This document shows positions 13,689 to 23,073 of a stretch of DNA of 23,073 bases, one piece after another; positions within the stretch are counted from its first letter, which is position 1, and each line of letters begins with the position of its first letter. The translations under genes and the position numbers were made by a program. The notes under the pieces were generated by a model. It was not told the DNA's origin. It did no database searches and saw nothing but the letters and a program-made list of their open reading frames with translations. The DNA is from a virus. The stretch is taken from positions 1 to 23,073 of the IMG/VR virus record IMGVR_UViG_3300007541_000230; one strand, written 5' to 3'.

Positions 13689-15350
13689 ATGAAAGTTCCA
13701 CAAGAAGTGATTGATGATTTTAGAAACCATTTATATTTCTGTTTCAAGCATCTGGGTCTTGGGGAACCTACTAAAATCCAATATGAACTAGCTCGCCAAA
13801 TCCAAGAAGGTCCAGATGACCAGATCATTGCAGCAGGCCGTGGTACTGGTAAATCCACCATTACTGCTTGTTTGGCGAGTTGGATATGGTTACGAAACCC
13901 CAATGGCACCTTTCTAGTATTATCAAATACCCAAGGTAAAGCCATTGACTTCGTATCTCAAGCAAGAAAAATCCTTTCCGTAGTACCATATTGTCAGCAT
14001 TTGGTACCTAGGGAAAACGATAAAGATAATGCACTTGGTTTTAACATAGCTGTTAGAACCAAGTTTACACAAGACTTATCCTGTGCTGCCCGAGGTATCA
14101 CAGGTCAGATTACAGGTCTTCACTCTGATTTTATTATCCTAGACGATATTGAGATTGCAGGTAAAAATGAAACACCAGTAGGCAAAGAAACTTTAATTAA
14201 GAAACTAGCCGAACTTGAGTCTATTAGAAACAAACCATCTAGGGTTATCTTCCTAGGGACGCCCCATTATCAGGACTCTATTTACAATGTCTTAAAAGAA
14301 TCCTACCCTATGATTAAGTACCCAGCCGAAGTCCCCGATCCTACCATTCCTTCTGAGATGGAGGATGTGGCAGATTGGGTGCTAGAATTGGCTCTGGAGC
14401 CAGGGGAGCCTACCCAGCCCGAACGGTTCGACAAGGCCGAGCTTGCCTCCAGAAAGGCTAAAATGGGCCCTAGCGCCTATGCTCTCCAGTATAAGCTGGA
14501 TACAAGCCTTGCAGACCTAGGAAGGTACCCCCTAAAACTACGGGATTTGATTGTTTTAGATATCGATCCCGAGGTAGGTCCTGATAAGATTGTATGGCAA
14601 GGGCAAAATCCAATGCCTGGGATGCCTGTATTTGGTATCTCAGGCGATATTGTCCCTGTCCCCATGCATGTCTCTAGTGTTTATCTACCCTTTCAGCAAA
14701 CAGTTTTGTTTGTTGACCCCTCAGGAAGGGGGGCTGACGAGACGGGTGTATGCGTGGCGTCCGTTCTGTCTGGTATGATATTTGTCCATGAACTCCTAGG
14801 TATTGAAGGTGGTTATGACGATGGTACTTTAAAAAAGATTGCTCGGTTAATAAATGAATATAAAGTAAACCTAGTTAGAGTTGAATCTAACTTTGGTGAC
14901 GGATTGTTTACTAAAGTTTTAGTTCCGTTTCTCTTGCAACACTGTGATCAAGTGGGCGTGGAAGAATACAGAGTAAGTGGACAAAAAGAACTAAGAATCA
15001 TCAAAACCCTTGAGCCTGTAATGGCGATGCATAGACTTTGTGTGTCTCGCAAGGCTATACGGGACCAAGAGAACCAGCTTCAGATTACCCGCCTCCATGC
15101 AGGCAGGGGCGCGCTTAAGCACGACGATAGGGTGGATGTGCTGTCAGCCGCTGTAGAATACTTCAAGGCTCATATGTCAATTGACACAGAACGAGCTAGT
15201 GAAGAATATAAGAAAAAGGAATGGGAACAAAGAGTCAAGGATTGGGCTAACAACTTTAGAGCAAGTGATTATGTTCCTTGTTCTGGAGCAACTAAGGTTG
15301 TTTCTACCAACCATAAACCTAAACAACGCAACAACCAATGGGGTTGGTAA
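13689..15350 (+). CDS. terL: Large terminase subunit (T7 gp19-like), 553 aa
   Basis: The ATG at 13689 has AAGGAGG just upstream. The N-terminal ATPase shows Walker A (AAGRGTGKST, about 48-57), Walker B (FIILDDIE, about 148-155) and coupling motif FLGTPHY (188-194). The C-terminal nuclease has FVDPSGRGADETG with Asp343, VRVESNFGDGLF with Glu399, and ALKHDDRVDVLSAA with acidic residues at 479, 480 and 483, which fits the RNase H-like metal site. T7 gp19 has 586 residues. It pumps DNA into the prohead through the portal and cuts the concatemer. GC in its middle (about 63 percent at 14401-14460) is far above that of its neighbours. Confidence 0.96.
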   Translation: MKVPQEVIDDFRNHLYFCFKHLGLGEPTKIQYELARQIQEGPDDQIIAAGRGTGKSTITACLASWIWLRNPNGTFLVLSNTQGKAIDFVSQARKILSVVPYCQHLVPRENDKDNALGFNIAVRTKFTQDLSCAARGITGQITGLHSDFIILDDIEIAGKNETPVGKETLIKKLAELESIRNKPSRVIFLGTPHYQDSIYNVLKESYPMIKYPAEVPDPTIPSEMEDVADWVLELALEPGEPTQPERFDKAELASRKAKMGPSAYALQYKLDTSLADLGRYPLKLRDLIVLDIDPEVGPDKIVWQGQNPMPGMPVFGISGDIVPVPMHVSSVYLPFQQTVLFVDPSGRGADETGVCVASVLSGMIFVHELLGIEGGYDDGTLKKIARLINEYKVNLVRVESNFGDGLFTKVLVPFLLQHCDQVGVEEYRVSGQKELRIIKTLEPVMAMHRLCVSRKAIRDQENQLQITRLHAGRGALKHDDRVDVLSAAVEYFKAHMSIDTERASEEYKKKEWEQRVKDWANNFRASDYVPCSGATKVVSTNHKPKQRNNQWGW

Positions 15351-15362
15351 AGGAGAGTATAA

Positions 15363-16025
15363 ATGGATCCAATGACAATATTGGGAATTGGCAGTGCTAT
15401 TGCAGGCGGTGTAAGTTCAATATTTGGAGGTAAAGCTCAAGGAGCTGCTGCACGCCTCCGTAATCAACAAGCAACTCAAAGATGGATTGAAGAAAATACC
15501 CAACGAACATTTGCTAATGGTCGAGAGCAGTTTATGGCGGCTTATAACTTTGCTCAGCAATCTAAGCGTAATCAAGCTATTGCGGAGTCAGCCTATGCAA
15601 CTCAATTTGAAGCTTCTAATAACTTACGAGACATTGCAAGTTTCCAGCATCGACAATTATCCCGCCAACGAGCCCAAGCATCTGCAGCCCTTACTAATGC
15701 TATTGTTGGTAAGGGAATTTCAAAGTCTAGCGGATTGTTTGGTATGCTTGCTACAGCTCAAGCATTAGATGCATTGGACAACTCTAAGCAACTTCAAAAA
15801 AATTTAGATATTCAACAAGACAATATTAATAAAGAGTTTAAAGCTCAAATGGCTACTCAAACAGAAAATATCTTTATGCCTAATATTCTTGGCTACAGTG
15901 AAGCTCCTATGATGGAAAATGCTTCGGCTGCTGAATCTGGCGGTTTACTTAGTGGACTGCTTCAGATTGGTGGAGCTGTTGCGGGCGCCGCCTATGGAAC
16001 GTTCGGTCCAACACCTGAGTCTTAA
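15363..16025 (+). CDS. Internal virion protein, T7 gp14-like, 220 aa
   Basis: The ATG at 15363 follows AAAGGAGAGTATAA. The N-terminus has a Gly-rich hydrophobic stretch (ILGIGSAIAGGVSSIFGG, 6-23), followed by a long helical region rich in Gln, Asn and Ala. A second Gly/Ala hydrophobic stretch (GGLLSGLLQIGGAVAGAAYG) lies near the C-terminus. This is the layout of T7 gp14 (196 aa), which is ejected first and forms the outer-membrane pore. The gene is followed by two very large genes, as gp15 and gp16 follow gp14 in T7. Confidence 0.87.
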   Translation: MDPMTILGIGSAIAGGVSSIFGGKAQGAAARLRNQQATQRWIEENTQRTFANGREQFMAAYNFAQQSKRNQAIAESAYATQFEASNNLRDIASFQHRQLSRQRAQASAALTNAIVGKGISKSSGLFGMLATAQALDALDNSKQLQKNLDIQQDNINKEFKAQMATQTENIFMPNILGYSEAPMMENASAAESGGLLSGLLQIGGAVAGAAYGTFGPTPES

Positions 16026-16041
16026 TCCTAAGGAGTTATAA

Positions 16042-19000
16042 ATGTCCCAAGTAAATATTCAAAACTTATTACAAATGCCAGCTATTGAACCTACCCAGGT
16101 TCAGCGAACTCCTGTTGAATTTAGAGAAGCATCTTTTTCTGGAGGAGCTTTCCGACCTGGTGAAATGTCGGCATTACCAACTAAAACTTCAGAACAGTAT
16201 ATGTATGAAGCACTTTCTCAAATTGCAACAGGAACCCAACAAGGTTTAAATACCTTTGCTGAGATTTCTTCAAGAATCGATAATCAACGCATTGCTGAAA
16301 CTGAAACGGAATGGGAGCGGATTGATGCTCAGGATATTGACCCCAGAGAAAAGGTAAAACAGTTTAACAACTATATTGGACAAGTGTCCACGCCAATGAG
16401 TAGCGATCTTTGGAAGAAAAAGATGGCTAATCGTATGTCCAAAAGCTGGGGCCAAGAAGCTTTTGAAAAGTTTGTAGCAGATGAGTATACAGAACAAGCT
16501 AAACAATGGGAAGAGTACGATGGTAAGATGGGTCCTGTCCTAACTAATAAATTTTTGGCTCAGTTTGAAAAAAATAATCCTTCGCTAACAGGATCAAATT
16601 TTGTTAAGTCTCTTCGTATTCAAACCGCTAAGCAACTTGATAATCTTCAAGATAAGTTAATGTCTAATGTTTTAGTAGCAAGTGTAGCAAACGATTTTAC
16701 ATTAGCGCCACAAGTTGTTGAAGGCTTAGCACAAGGAACAATAGATGCTGAAGAGTTAAGGTCTATGCATCCAAACAGCGTTAAATTAATTGAGCTAGCG
16801 CAATCCTCGCAAGATTTGGATGAGTTTAGAGATCATTTAGCTGTTGAGTTTTATGGGCCCATTCAAGATCAGATCTCTGGGTATAATCCCGAAACACAGT
16901 TTGATGTAAAGCTACAATTAGATGGTATATTTGCTAGTGTATCTCAACAAATCTGGAACCAAGCAACTCAAGTTCAACACGCCCAGAATGAACGAACTAA
17001 TGCTGCTTTAGCTCTTTCGGCTCAAACACCCTATGAAGCTGCACCTAATGAGCAAAACTTAAACGACTTTGCTATAAAATCTTCTTTGGTGTTATCAAAT
17101 ATGCCAGAATTTCAGCAACTAGCATATTTACAAAATGCATTTGTCAAGGTTTATAAGGGATTAGCTACAGGTAAATTTCCAAATTATTCTAATTTTACCG
17201 ACTTACCACCGAATAAACAACTACAAATAGCCGAAGAACTATTTGTCAAGGCTTTTAATCTTGAAGAGTTAAGTACTCATGTAATTAAACATAAAAAGCT
17301 TATTCAAACTCAAAATGCAAATTCTATTATGAGTTTTGTTAGGGATTCATTTAGAGTTTCTGAACAAGGTCAAGCCCTACAAAGTGGCGTACTAACTAGT
17401 GTCGATGAACTAACTGAGGAAATAATTAATTCAATTCAATTAAATCCTAGTCTACCACAAGACATTGCAATTGGTCGTTGGACAGAAGAACTTGCAAAAA
17501 GAACTGGATTAAGTATTACAGACGTCAATAACTTTTTCTTTACCCAAGCAAAAGATGAAGAAGGAAATGTTATTAAAGATGAAAATGATAAACCTGTTAT
17601 GGTTTTTGACACTCGGACCGTAGATCAAAAATTTACAGAAAATTCTGAGTTAGTAAATAAGTTTGTGAAGGCAGGTTTTACCCCTCCAGCTCTTCGAAAA
17701 CTTTCAGGATTTTTAGCTAAGTTAACTACAGATTGGAATCAAATTACTAGTGCGGGGGCTAAAACAGGAGCTCCGCGAGAAAGAGAATTCGTAACAATCG
17801 CAGATGCTTCTAAAAAACTTTTAACAGATCATAAATTTGTTGATTTAGTTCAGAAAGTAGTTAAAGATCCTAGCCAACTAGAAAGCCTTCCTCCAGAACG
17901 CATTGAGGATTTATTACTTGCTCAAGAGGCCTTGCAACAAGCCAATATTGAAGTACAAACTGTAGCTACTCAGGTTGCTTTAACAGAGCTTAATCTTTCT
18001 TCATCTGATATTGAATTACTTAGTACTGATGAACCACTTGATGAAATTGATCAAAATCGCCGTCTTCAACTACAAGAAATGTTAAACTCAAAAGTTACCG
18101 AATTGTATGGAGTTAATCTAGAAAACATTCAAGCATTTGATCCCCTAAAGCCAGTTAATTTTGAGTCTTTTTTTGAACAAGAGTGGGTTGAAAAAAATGG
18201 AAAATTAAGCGCAAATGGTCGTTTACTAGCATTGCGATCTATGTTTTATTCCCGAGAAATGGCCCAAAATATAGATGCTCCTGGTCAAGATACATTTGTA
18301 AAAAACTTAAGAGAAAAATTAAGACTAATAAACGAAAATAATCAACCTATTTCTGAACTTAATCGAAATGAATTATATCCTATTTTATATATGGTTCGTG
18401 GATTGAGTTTAGCTGATCAATCAAAGATTACAGCATTTGGAGGTGCATCTAGACTCGATAATCAATTAGGTACTCAATTTATTCGTTTCTTAGCTACTAC
18501 ACAAATTCCAGATAATTTATCTAAATTAGATAACTCAACGAAAGTTTTTTTAAATGCTGTTGATATTGCTTCTCGCGCACTCCGAGGAGGAGAAACCGCA
18601 GGAAAAATTTTAGATCCTATTAGCCAACGAGGTCTAATTAGTGTAAACCAAATTGCAGAAAATTTAATAGGAATTGGGGACGGCTCTCTTAAATTATTCT
18701 ATCCCGAAGAAGGTGAAGACTATGAAGCTTCCAAGCATACCGATCAAGCGTTAAATGCATTTTGTCAAACATTAGGTTTTTCTGAAGTTTCTTCTGATCC
18801 AGCAGAACGCTTAAATTTAGCTTATACATTTTTAATGTCTTTCTTGTCTCCTGGAAATAATGGTAAGCAAATTCCAGTTCTAGATCCTTCTTATACAGGA
18901 GATATGTATGTTACTTCTCCAGTAACAGGCAAACCAGTTTTATTTAGAGATATGCCTGCAGACGATAAACTTGCGTTTTATATAGGTAGAGCTGCTACTA

Positions 19001-20067
19001 ATAATTTGGCTGGATTACAAACTGCCCTTATTTTTGGTGCTATCGGAAATCAAATCTTACAAGAAACTAAAACAACAACCCCTAAATTACAAGCTTCTGC
19101 TATTTCTGCATTATCCATGTCAGGCGTATTGTGGAATAATCAACAAGAACTAGCAGGAAATCCTATTTCAGTACCAAGCCTCATTTGGGATAATAGAGAA
19201 CTAGGCTTGTTAGGACTTGGATGGAGCCCACAGCTTTTAGACTATAATGTAAGAAGTATTGCTCCATCATTAGATTATTCTGCTATGAGAGATTCGTGGA
19301 GGTATGATAAGATGACAATTGAACAAATGCAACAAGCCGATCCGTCATTCCTTCTTCAAGCATTACCTCAAGCTATTGGAGGAACTCCATTTTTTCCTAC
19401 TTTTGAAGAAATTAGTAATGTAGCCGATAGTGCTTCTGATGCAGATTTCCGTGGTTTAGTCCGAGGAGAATTTGAAAGTAAATTTAGTACTGGTACTCCT
19501 GCAAACGAACGAAAAGGTATTAGAAAAGGTTTAAATCCCGCTTCGCAATTAGTTGTTGGATTGGGGAGTTTGCCCGTTACGGAGGATAATATTAATACTC
19601 TTGTTACAATGTTTACAGATGGGCTTAGAACTTCTGAAGACCTAGATCAAAATAAACTTAAGCAACTTTTATTAGATCCTCAAAGTAAATCTCTTAGTCT
19701 TTTTGAAGTTATAAGTCAAATTGATCCAACTATTGGAACTCAAATAAGAACTACTTTACGAGATATGCAACTTGGTGTAGGAGCACGGAATAGTCTCTCA
19801 TTAACTGCAAATTTAAACGGAACTGCAGCTGTCTTTTCATTTCAAAATGCTAATGGAGAATACCAAACTTTAGCTGTACCTATAGTACCTGAACAACTTC
19901 CTGTAGCATCAGAAAATAATCCAACTCTTTATCAAAACTATAAACGATATGTTAAAACCTTACTATATATTGATAGGCTCCAGAAAAATGAAGTTGAGAT
20001 ACCAAGGCCAAAGCCCCCACTTTCTGGACTAACACCAGAGCAATTATATAAGAGGTATATAAAATGA
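16042..20067 (+). CDS. Internal virion protein, T7 gp15-like, 1341 aa
   Basis: The ATG at 16042 has AAGGAG 7 bases upstream. The protein is large, hydrophilic and mostly helical, with no clear membrane segment. The N-terminal region (YEALSQIATGTQQGLNTFAE, ISSRIDNQR, WERIDAQDIDPREKVKQF) has the character of gp15 homologs in marine podoviruses. The assignment rests mainly on order (gp14-like before, gp16-like after) and on composition. T7 gp15 has 747 residues, so this one is nearly twice as long. gp15 forms part of the periplasmic ejection tunnel. No enzymatic motif was recognised. The stop overlaps the next start (ATGA). Confidence 0.78.
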   Translation: MSQVNIQNLLQMPAIEPTQVQRTPVEFREASFSGGAFRPGEMSALPTKTSEQYMYEALSQIATGTQQGLNTFAEISSRIDNQRIAETETEWERIDAQDIDPREKVKQFNNYIGQVSTPMSSDLWKKKMANRMSKSWGQEAFEKFVADEYTEQAKQWEEYDGKMGPVLTNKFLAQFEKNNPSLTGSNFVKSLRIQTAKQLDNLQDKLMSNVLVASVANDFTLAPQVVEGLAQGTIDAEELRSMHPNSVKLIELAQSSQDLDEFRDHLAVEFYGPIQDQISGYNPETQFDVKLQLDGIFASVSQQIWNQATQVQHAQNERTNAALALSAQTPYEAAPNEQNLNDFAIKSSLVLSNMPEFQQLAYLQNAFVKVYKGLATGKFPNYSNFTDLPPNKQLQIAEELFVKAFNLEELSTHVIKHKKLIQTQNANSIMSFVRDSFRVSEQGQALQSGVLTSVDELTEEIINSIQLNPSLPQDIAIGRWTEELAKRTGLSITDVNNFFFTQAKDEEGNVIKDENDKPVMVFDTRTVDQKFTENSELVNKFVKAGFTPPALRKLSGFLAKLTTDWNQITSAGAKTGAPREREFVTIADASKKLLTDHKFVDLVQKVVKDPSQLESLPPERIEDLLLAQEALQQANIEVQTVATQVALTELNLSSSDIELLSTDEPLDEIDQNRRLQLQEMLNSKVTELYGVNLENIQAFDPLKPVNFESFFEQEWVEKNGKLSANGRLLALRSMFYSREMAQNIDAPGQDTFVKNLREKLRLINENNQPISELNRNELYPILYMVRGLSLADQSKITAFGGASRLDNQLGTQFIRFLATTQIPDNLSKLDNSTKVFLNAVDIASRALRGGETAGKILDPISQRGLISVNQIAENLIGIGDGSLKLFYPEEGEDYEASKHTDQALNAFCQTLGFSEVSSDPAERLNLAYTFLMSFLSPGNNGKQIPVLDPSYTGDMYVTSPVTGKPVLFRDMPADDKLAFYIGRAATNNLAGLQTALIFGAIGNQILQETKTTTPKLQASAISALSMSGVLWNNQQELAGNPISVPSLIWDNRELGLLGLGWSPQLLDYNVRSIAPSLDYSAMRDSWRYDKMTIEQMQQADPSFLLQALPQAIGGTPFFPTFEEISNVADSASDADFRGLVRGEFESKFSTGTPANERKGIRKGLNPASQLVVGLGSLPVTEDNINTLVTMFTDGLRTSEDLDQNKLKQLLLDPQSKSLSLFEVISQIDPTIGTQIRTTLRDMQLGVGARNSLSLTANLNGTAAVFSFQNANGEYQTLAVPIVPEQLPVASENNPTLYQNYKRYVKTLLYIDRLQKNEVEIPRPKPPLSGLTPEQLYKRYIK

Positions 20068-23000
20068 GTATGATGACCTCTAATCCAATTAATTTAGGAT
20101 TAAATACTGGTGTTTCTCCTACAGATGATTCCCAAACCTCGCAACCGTTATTTAATCAAAAAGAACTTGAAGATTTAGAAAGATTTAGTTCGTTAATTGT
20201 TTGGGATTCTTTAAAAAAAAATCCACGGCAAAATGAGTTTTTAAAGGGCTTAGGTAATTTTGAAAAACCAGACGAAATAAATGGAGATTCTAGACAATAC
20301 TTTAAACGATTTCAGTCAGTAGACGCTCAAGATGAAACCCAACTAAGTAAAATGGCCCAAGAAGCTGGCCTTGGGGATTCAGGTATGCTTTCCTATAGTC
20401 CTTTTTCTGGAGGCCAGTGGAGACAAGGAACTTTAGGATTCCATGAAGCAAGTGTTGTTGGAAATTACTTAGGTTCTATATTAGAATTAGGATCAACTAA
20501 TCAAAATACAACTTGGGCGCAAACCATGATGTTTCTTGACACTGGTTTGCTTGAGGACTCACCAGCTGCTGAACCAATCTTACGAGATGTTCCTTTATTT
20601 AAAACTCAAAAACTACCTGTACCTACAGGTGGAAATTTAATGGTTGAAAAGGATGTATATATTAAGCCTGATGGCTCTCCACTCACAGCTAGTGATTTAC
20701 AGAATTCTGGTATTGATTATGATCCCTCACTTATAACTGATCCTAGCCAGTTGATTACCCCTGATACGGTTTTACAGGCTGGACCTGAAGGAGTTGGTAT
20801 TCCTGCAAGTCAACTAATGCCAATGACAACTGAACTAGTTTCACCTGGTTTAGGACAACTTATGCGAAATGAGTTTGAAGAGTCATTATATAACTACAAT
20901 AAAGATACTGTAAATAATTTCGAACGATTTTGGCGTATCGGAGATTATGGACCAGCAACTCGTTATGTTAGTACTTTACCTGTACTAGATGTAATTGAAG
21001 CCTATGTAACCATAGATGATCCCGTAACTACTAATCCAGCTTGGGTTGCATTAAATCGCTCAAATAAAATTAATGGAGCTGAGCTAGTTAAAACCCTAAA
21101 AGAACGAGATCCTAATTTAGTTGCAGCCTGGACACAAGAAGGTGTGAATTGGGAAGTGTTAGAACAAGCCACAACTGCTGGAGAATTTAGAGCCCATGTT
21201 AATGGTGTATTTGTTAATAATGCTATTGCTAGATCTGTAACAACTTCGTGGAAACGAGATCCTTACTATAGTTATCTTCTTAGCGCACGAGAAATGGCAT
21301 ATGGAACTCTCGTTTCAGGTGACGCTGTTGGGCAAGCTTTAATTATGGCGGCAACTGCAGGAATTGGAACAGCTGTGTCCGCTGGTTTAACTGTTAGAGG
21401 GGCTTTGGCTGCTAACCGAGGAGCAACGCTAAGCCGTGCTGCAATCCGTGTTAATCTTAATTCGGCCCGTCGTGTACGCTCTATTTTACAGAATGTGGTG
21501 AAAACTTTACCTGTAAATCTACCAAGTACTTTCTTAGACTTAGCTGCTACACGACTTGGTACTACATTACCCAGAGTTGCTAAGTTAGCCCAAGACGCCA
21601 AAAAAGCGGGTAAAGGATGGAAAGGTACCCTTTGGGTATTAGGTCAAGGAGTAGAAGGTTTTATTGAAGAAGGTGTAACCGATTTGCTTAATCAAGGATA
21701 TGAATACAGCTTAGGTATGCGTTCAAATCTAGATCTTGGTCAAACCTGGACCCAAGCTTGGACAGGATTCTTGGCTGAGCCAATTTTAGGTGCAGCCCTA
21801 GCTCCCGTAAATCTAACTACGGCATTTGTAATCAATTCCCCGAATTTAGTAGTTGGTCATGGGGCTCGACTATTAGGATTAAATTCTACAAGAGCTCGCG
21901 AATTTAATACTTACTTAAGTGCTTTTAATGGTAACTGGGATAATTTAAATTATGTAGAACAAGAAATTAGAATGGAAAGAATTGCTAGAGGTTTGGTTTT
22001 TGAAGCAACTTTTGGCCGACATGCCGATGGAAAGTTTAGAAAAATTGAAGATGCAGAGCAAACTTTATCAGCAATAGGTGCCGAGTTATCAACCTTAGGA
22101 AGTACCGCTACTCCAACAACAGTTTTAGAAGCTGGTATTGCTTTAGGTGAAAAACTTAGGGATCTAAACGAAAAAATTGAAAAAGATTCTTTACCTGAAG
22201 AAGTTAAAATTAAACTAGTTGAAGCTATTAATGCGGGAGTCCTTTCTGTCGATTCTGATCAGACTTTACGCTTAAACGAAGATATAGCCGAAGTTTTACT
22301 AGGCTTTATTGCGCTTGGAGCTCAGAGTTCAACTAAACCTACCCTTAAACAAGCTTTTATTCAAGAACAAGTGCGTAAGGTTATATTAGATCGGGTTCGA
22401 GCAGAAAACCCAGAATTAATCAAACAAATTGAACAAGAAACGGATGAAAAACTAAAAGAAGAACTAGAAAAAGACTTAGAAGCTAAGGTTGAGGAAGCTA
22501 AAGAAATTCCAGATGTTTCTATTGCAGAAACTTTAGAAAAGAATTTAAATTTATTCTTAAGTTTAATTCCAGGAACACAAGAAATAATCACTACCGAAAC
22601 TCTTTCAGAAGAAACTAAAAAAGTTTTTGAAGATGCTCAACGAGAGTTAGATGAAGAGCTTCAGGTTCGTATTGATCGACTAGTTCAAGAACATAATCTA
22701 GCTATTCAATTAACTTCAGATTTTGAGGTTCAAGAACAGCCTGCAACTCCCATTACCGTTTCTGGGGCTGCTATTGGTACACAACGACGCAGAACCGATA
22801 CAGAATCTGTTACTGCCCCTACAGAAACAGCCTTAACTCCAGACATAACACAAACTGAAACAACCCCAGAAGCAACAGGTGATCAACAAACACCACCAAC
22901 CTCAGAAGCAGAACCTGATCAACAAGTAATACCAACCCCAGAAGCAACAGTAACAGAAAAATCAGAATTACAAACTAAAGTAGAAGAGGTTCTAAAAACC

Positions 23001-23073
23001 TTGGGTATAGATTCGGCTGCTTACTTACAAAGCCTTGCTCAAGTACAGCCTAATATAGACCAAGCTTTAAGAG
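20064..23073 (+). CDS. Internal virion protein, T7 gp16-like, N-terminal 1003 aa (cut by window end)
   Basis: The start is ATG 20064, inside the ATGA overlap with the previous stop, and the frame stays open to the window end, so the C-terminus is missing. AGAGG precedes the start. There is a Gly/Ala hydrophobic region at about 413-450 (LIMAATAGIGTAVSAGLTV), then GVEGFIEEGVTDLLNQ near 527-542, a phrase I associate with phage ejection proteins. A charged coiled coil lies near 786-816 and a Thr/Pro/Glu linker near 910-965. T7 gp16 (1318 aa) starts with a lytic transglycosylase domain; no such domain is visible in the first 150 residues here. It would form the inner-membrane end of the ejection tunnel. 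Confidence 0.8.
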   Translation, partial: MSMMTSNPINLGLNTGVSPTDDSQTSQPLFNQKELEDLERFSSLIVWDSLKKNPRQNEFLKGLGNFEKPDEINGDSRQYFKRFQSVDAQDETQLSKMAQEAGLGDSGMLSYSPFSGGQWRQGTLGFHEASVVGNYLGSILELGSTNQNTTWAQTMMFLDTGLLEDSPAAEPILRDVPLFKTQKLPVPTGGNLMVEKDVYIKPDGSPLTASDLQNSGIDYDPSLITDPSQLITPDTVLQAGPEGVGIPASQLMPMTTELVSPGLGQLMRNEFEESLYNYNKDTVNNFERFWRIGDYGPATRYVSTLPVLDVIEAYVTIDDPVTTNPAWVALNRSNKINGAELVKTLKERDPNLVAAWTQEGVNWEVLEQATTAGEFRAHVNGVFVNNAIARSVTTSWKRDPYYSYLLSAREMAYGTLVSGDAVGQALIMAATAGIGTAVSAGLTVRGALAANRGATLSRAAIRVNLNSARRVRSILQNVVKTLPVNLPSTFLDLAATRLGTTLPRVAKLAQDAKKAGKGWKGTLWVLGQGVEGFIEEGVTDLLNQGYEYSLGMRSNLDLGQTWTQAWTGFLAEPILGAALAPVNLTTAFVINSPNLVVGHGARLLGLNSTRAREFNTYLSAFNGNWDNLNYVEQEIRMERIARGLVFEATFGRHADGKFRKIEDAEQTLSAIGAELSTLGSTATPTTVLEAGIALGEKLRDLNEKIEKDSLPEEVKIKLVEAINAGVLSVDSDQTLRLNEDIAEVLLGFIALGAQSSTKPTLKQAFIQEQVRKVILDRVRAENPELIKQIEQETDEKLKEELEKDLEAKVEEAKEIPDVSIAETLEKNLNLFLSLIPGTQEIITTETLSEETKKVFEDAQRELDEELQVRIDRLVQEHNLAIQLTSDFEVQEQPATPITVSGAAIGTQRRRTDTESVTAPTETALTPDITQTETTPEATGDQQTPPTSEAEPDQQVIPTPEATVTEKSELQTKVEEVLKTLGIDSAAYLQSLAQVQPNIDQALR
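22863..22955 (+). repeat. 36-base tandem repeat encoding a 12-residue Thr/Pro/Glu unit
   Basis: Degenerate units start at 22863, 22899 and 22935, exactly 36 bases apart and in frame. They encode TPEATGDQQTPP, TSEAEPDQQVIP and a partial TPEATVTEK. This looks like a flexible linker inside the gp16-like protein. The copy number is about two and a half. Confidence 0.7.

Noticed and set aside
21272-21601. Minus-strand frame of 109 codons
   Set aside because: It lies wholly within the gp16-like gene, is Ala/Arg-rich as expected of antisense to an Ala-rich region, and has no supporting signals.

Overview
The window is a piece of a podovirus (T7-like) genome. It holds the structural, DNA-packaging and DNA-ejection genes, all on the + strand and tightly packed. 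No tRNA, rRNA, CRISPR array, insertion sequence, integrase, host gene or replication gene was seen. The base composition is AT-rich overall. Together with the tiny lysine-rich proteins of a style common in marine viral genomes, this suggests a phage of a marine bacterium. The host cannot be determined from the sequence.

Layout. (1) 1-99 is the 3' end of a gene, most likely the portal. (2) 126-3439 is an accessory island between the portal and the scaffold. It contains seven very small basic proteins, an 87-residue hypothetical protein, and a pair of related proteins (1155-1508 and 1518-3161) with matching N- and C-termini. The larger of the pair carries an SGNH/GDSL-type hydrolase domain between those ends. 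(3) 3463-5832 holds the scaffold and the major capsid protein. A leader with competing inverted repeats precedes the capsid gene, and a strong rho-independent terminator (5861-5895) follows it. (4) 5911-12553 holds a small CxC protein, tail tubular proteins A and B, and a 1000-residue tail fiber with a T7 gp17-like N-terminus and an unrecognised C-terminal part. (5) 12564-13458 holds three small membrane proteins, which are lysis candidates. (6) 13458-15350 holds the small and large terminase subunits. (7) 15363-23073 holds the three internal virion (ejectosome) proteins in the order gp14-, gp15- and gp16-like; the last runs off the window.

How it fits together. Scaffold, capsid and portal build the prohead. 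Terminase packages DNA into it. The tubular proteins and the fiber form the tail and bind the host, and the internal proteins are ejected to form the channel for DNA entry. Compared with T7, the fiber-lysis-terminase block lies before the internal virion genes rather than after them. The accessory island between portal and scaffold has no T7 counterpart. The most interesting elements are the SGNH-insertion paralog pair, the microprotein island, the capsid-gene leader, the unrecognised receptor-binding part of the fiber and the nested membrane-protein genes next to terminase.
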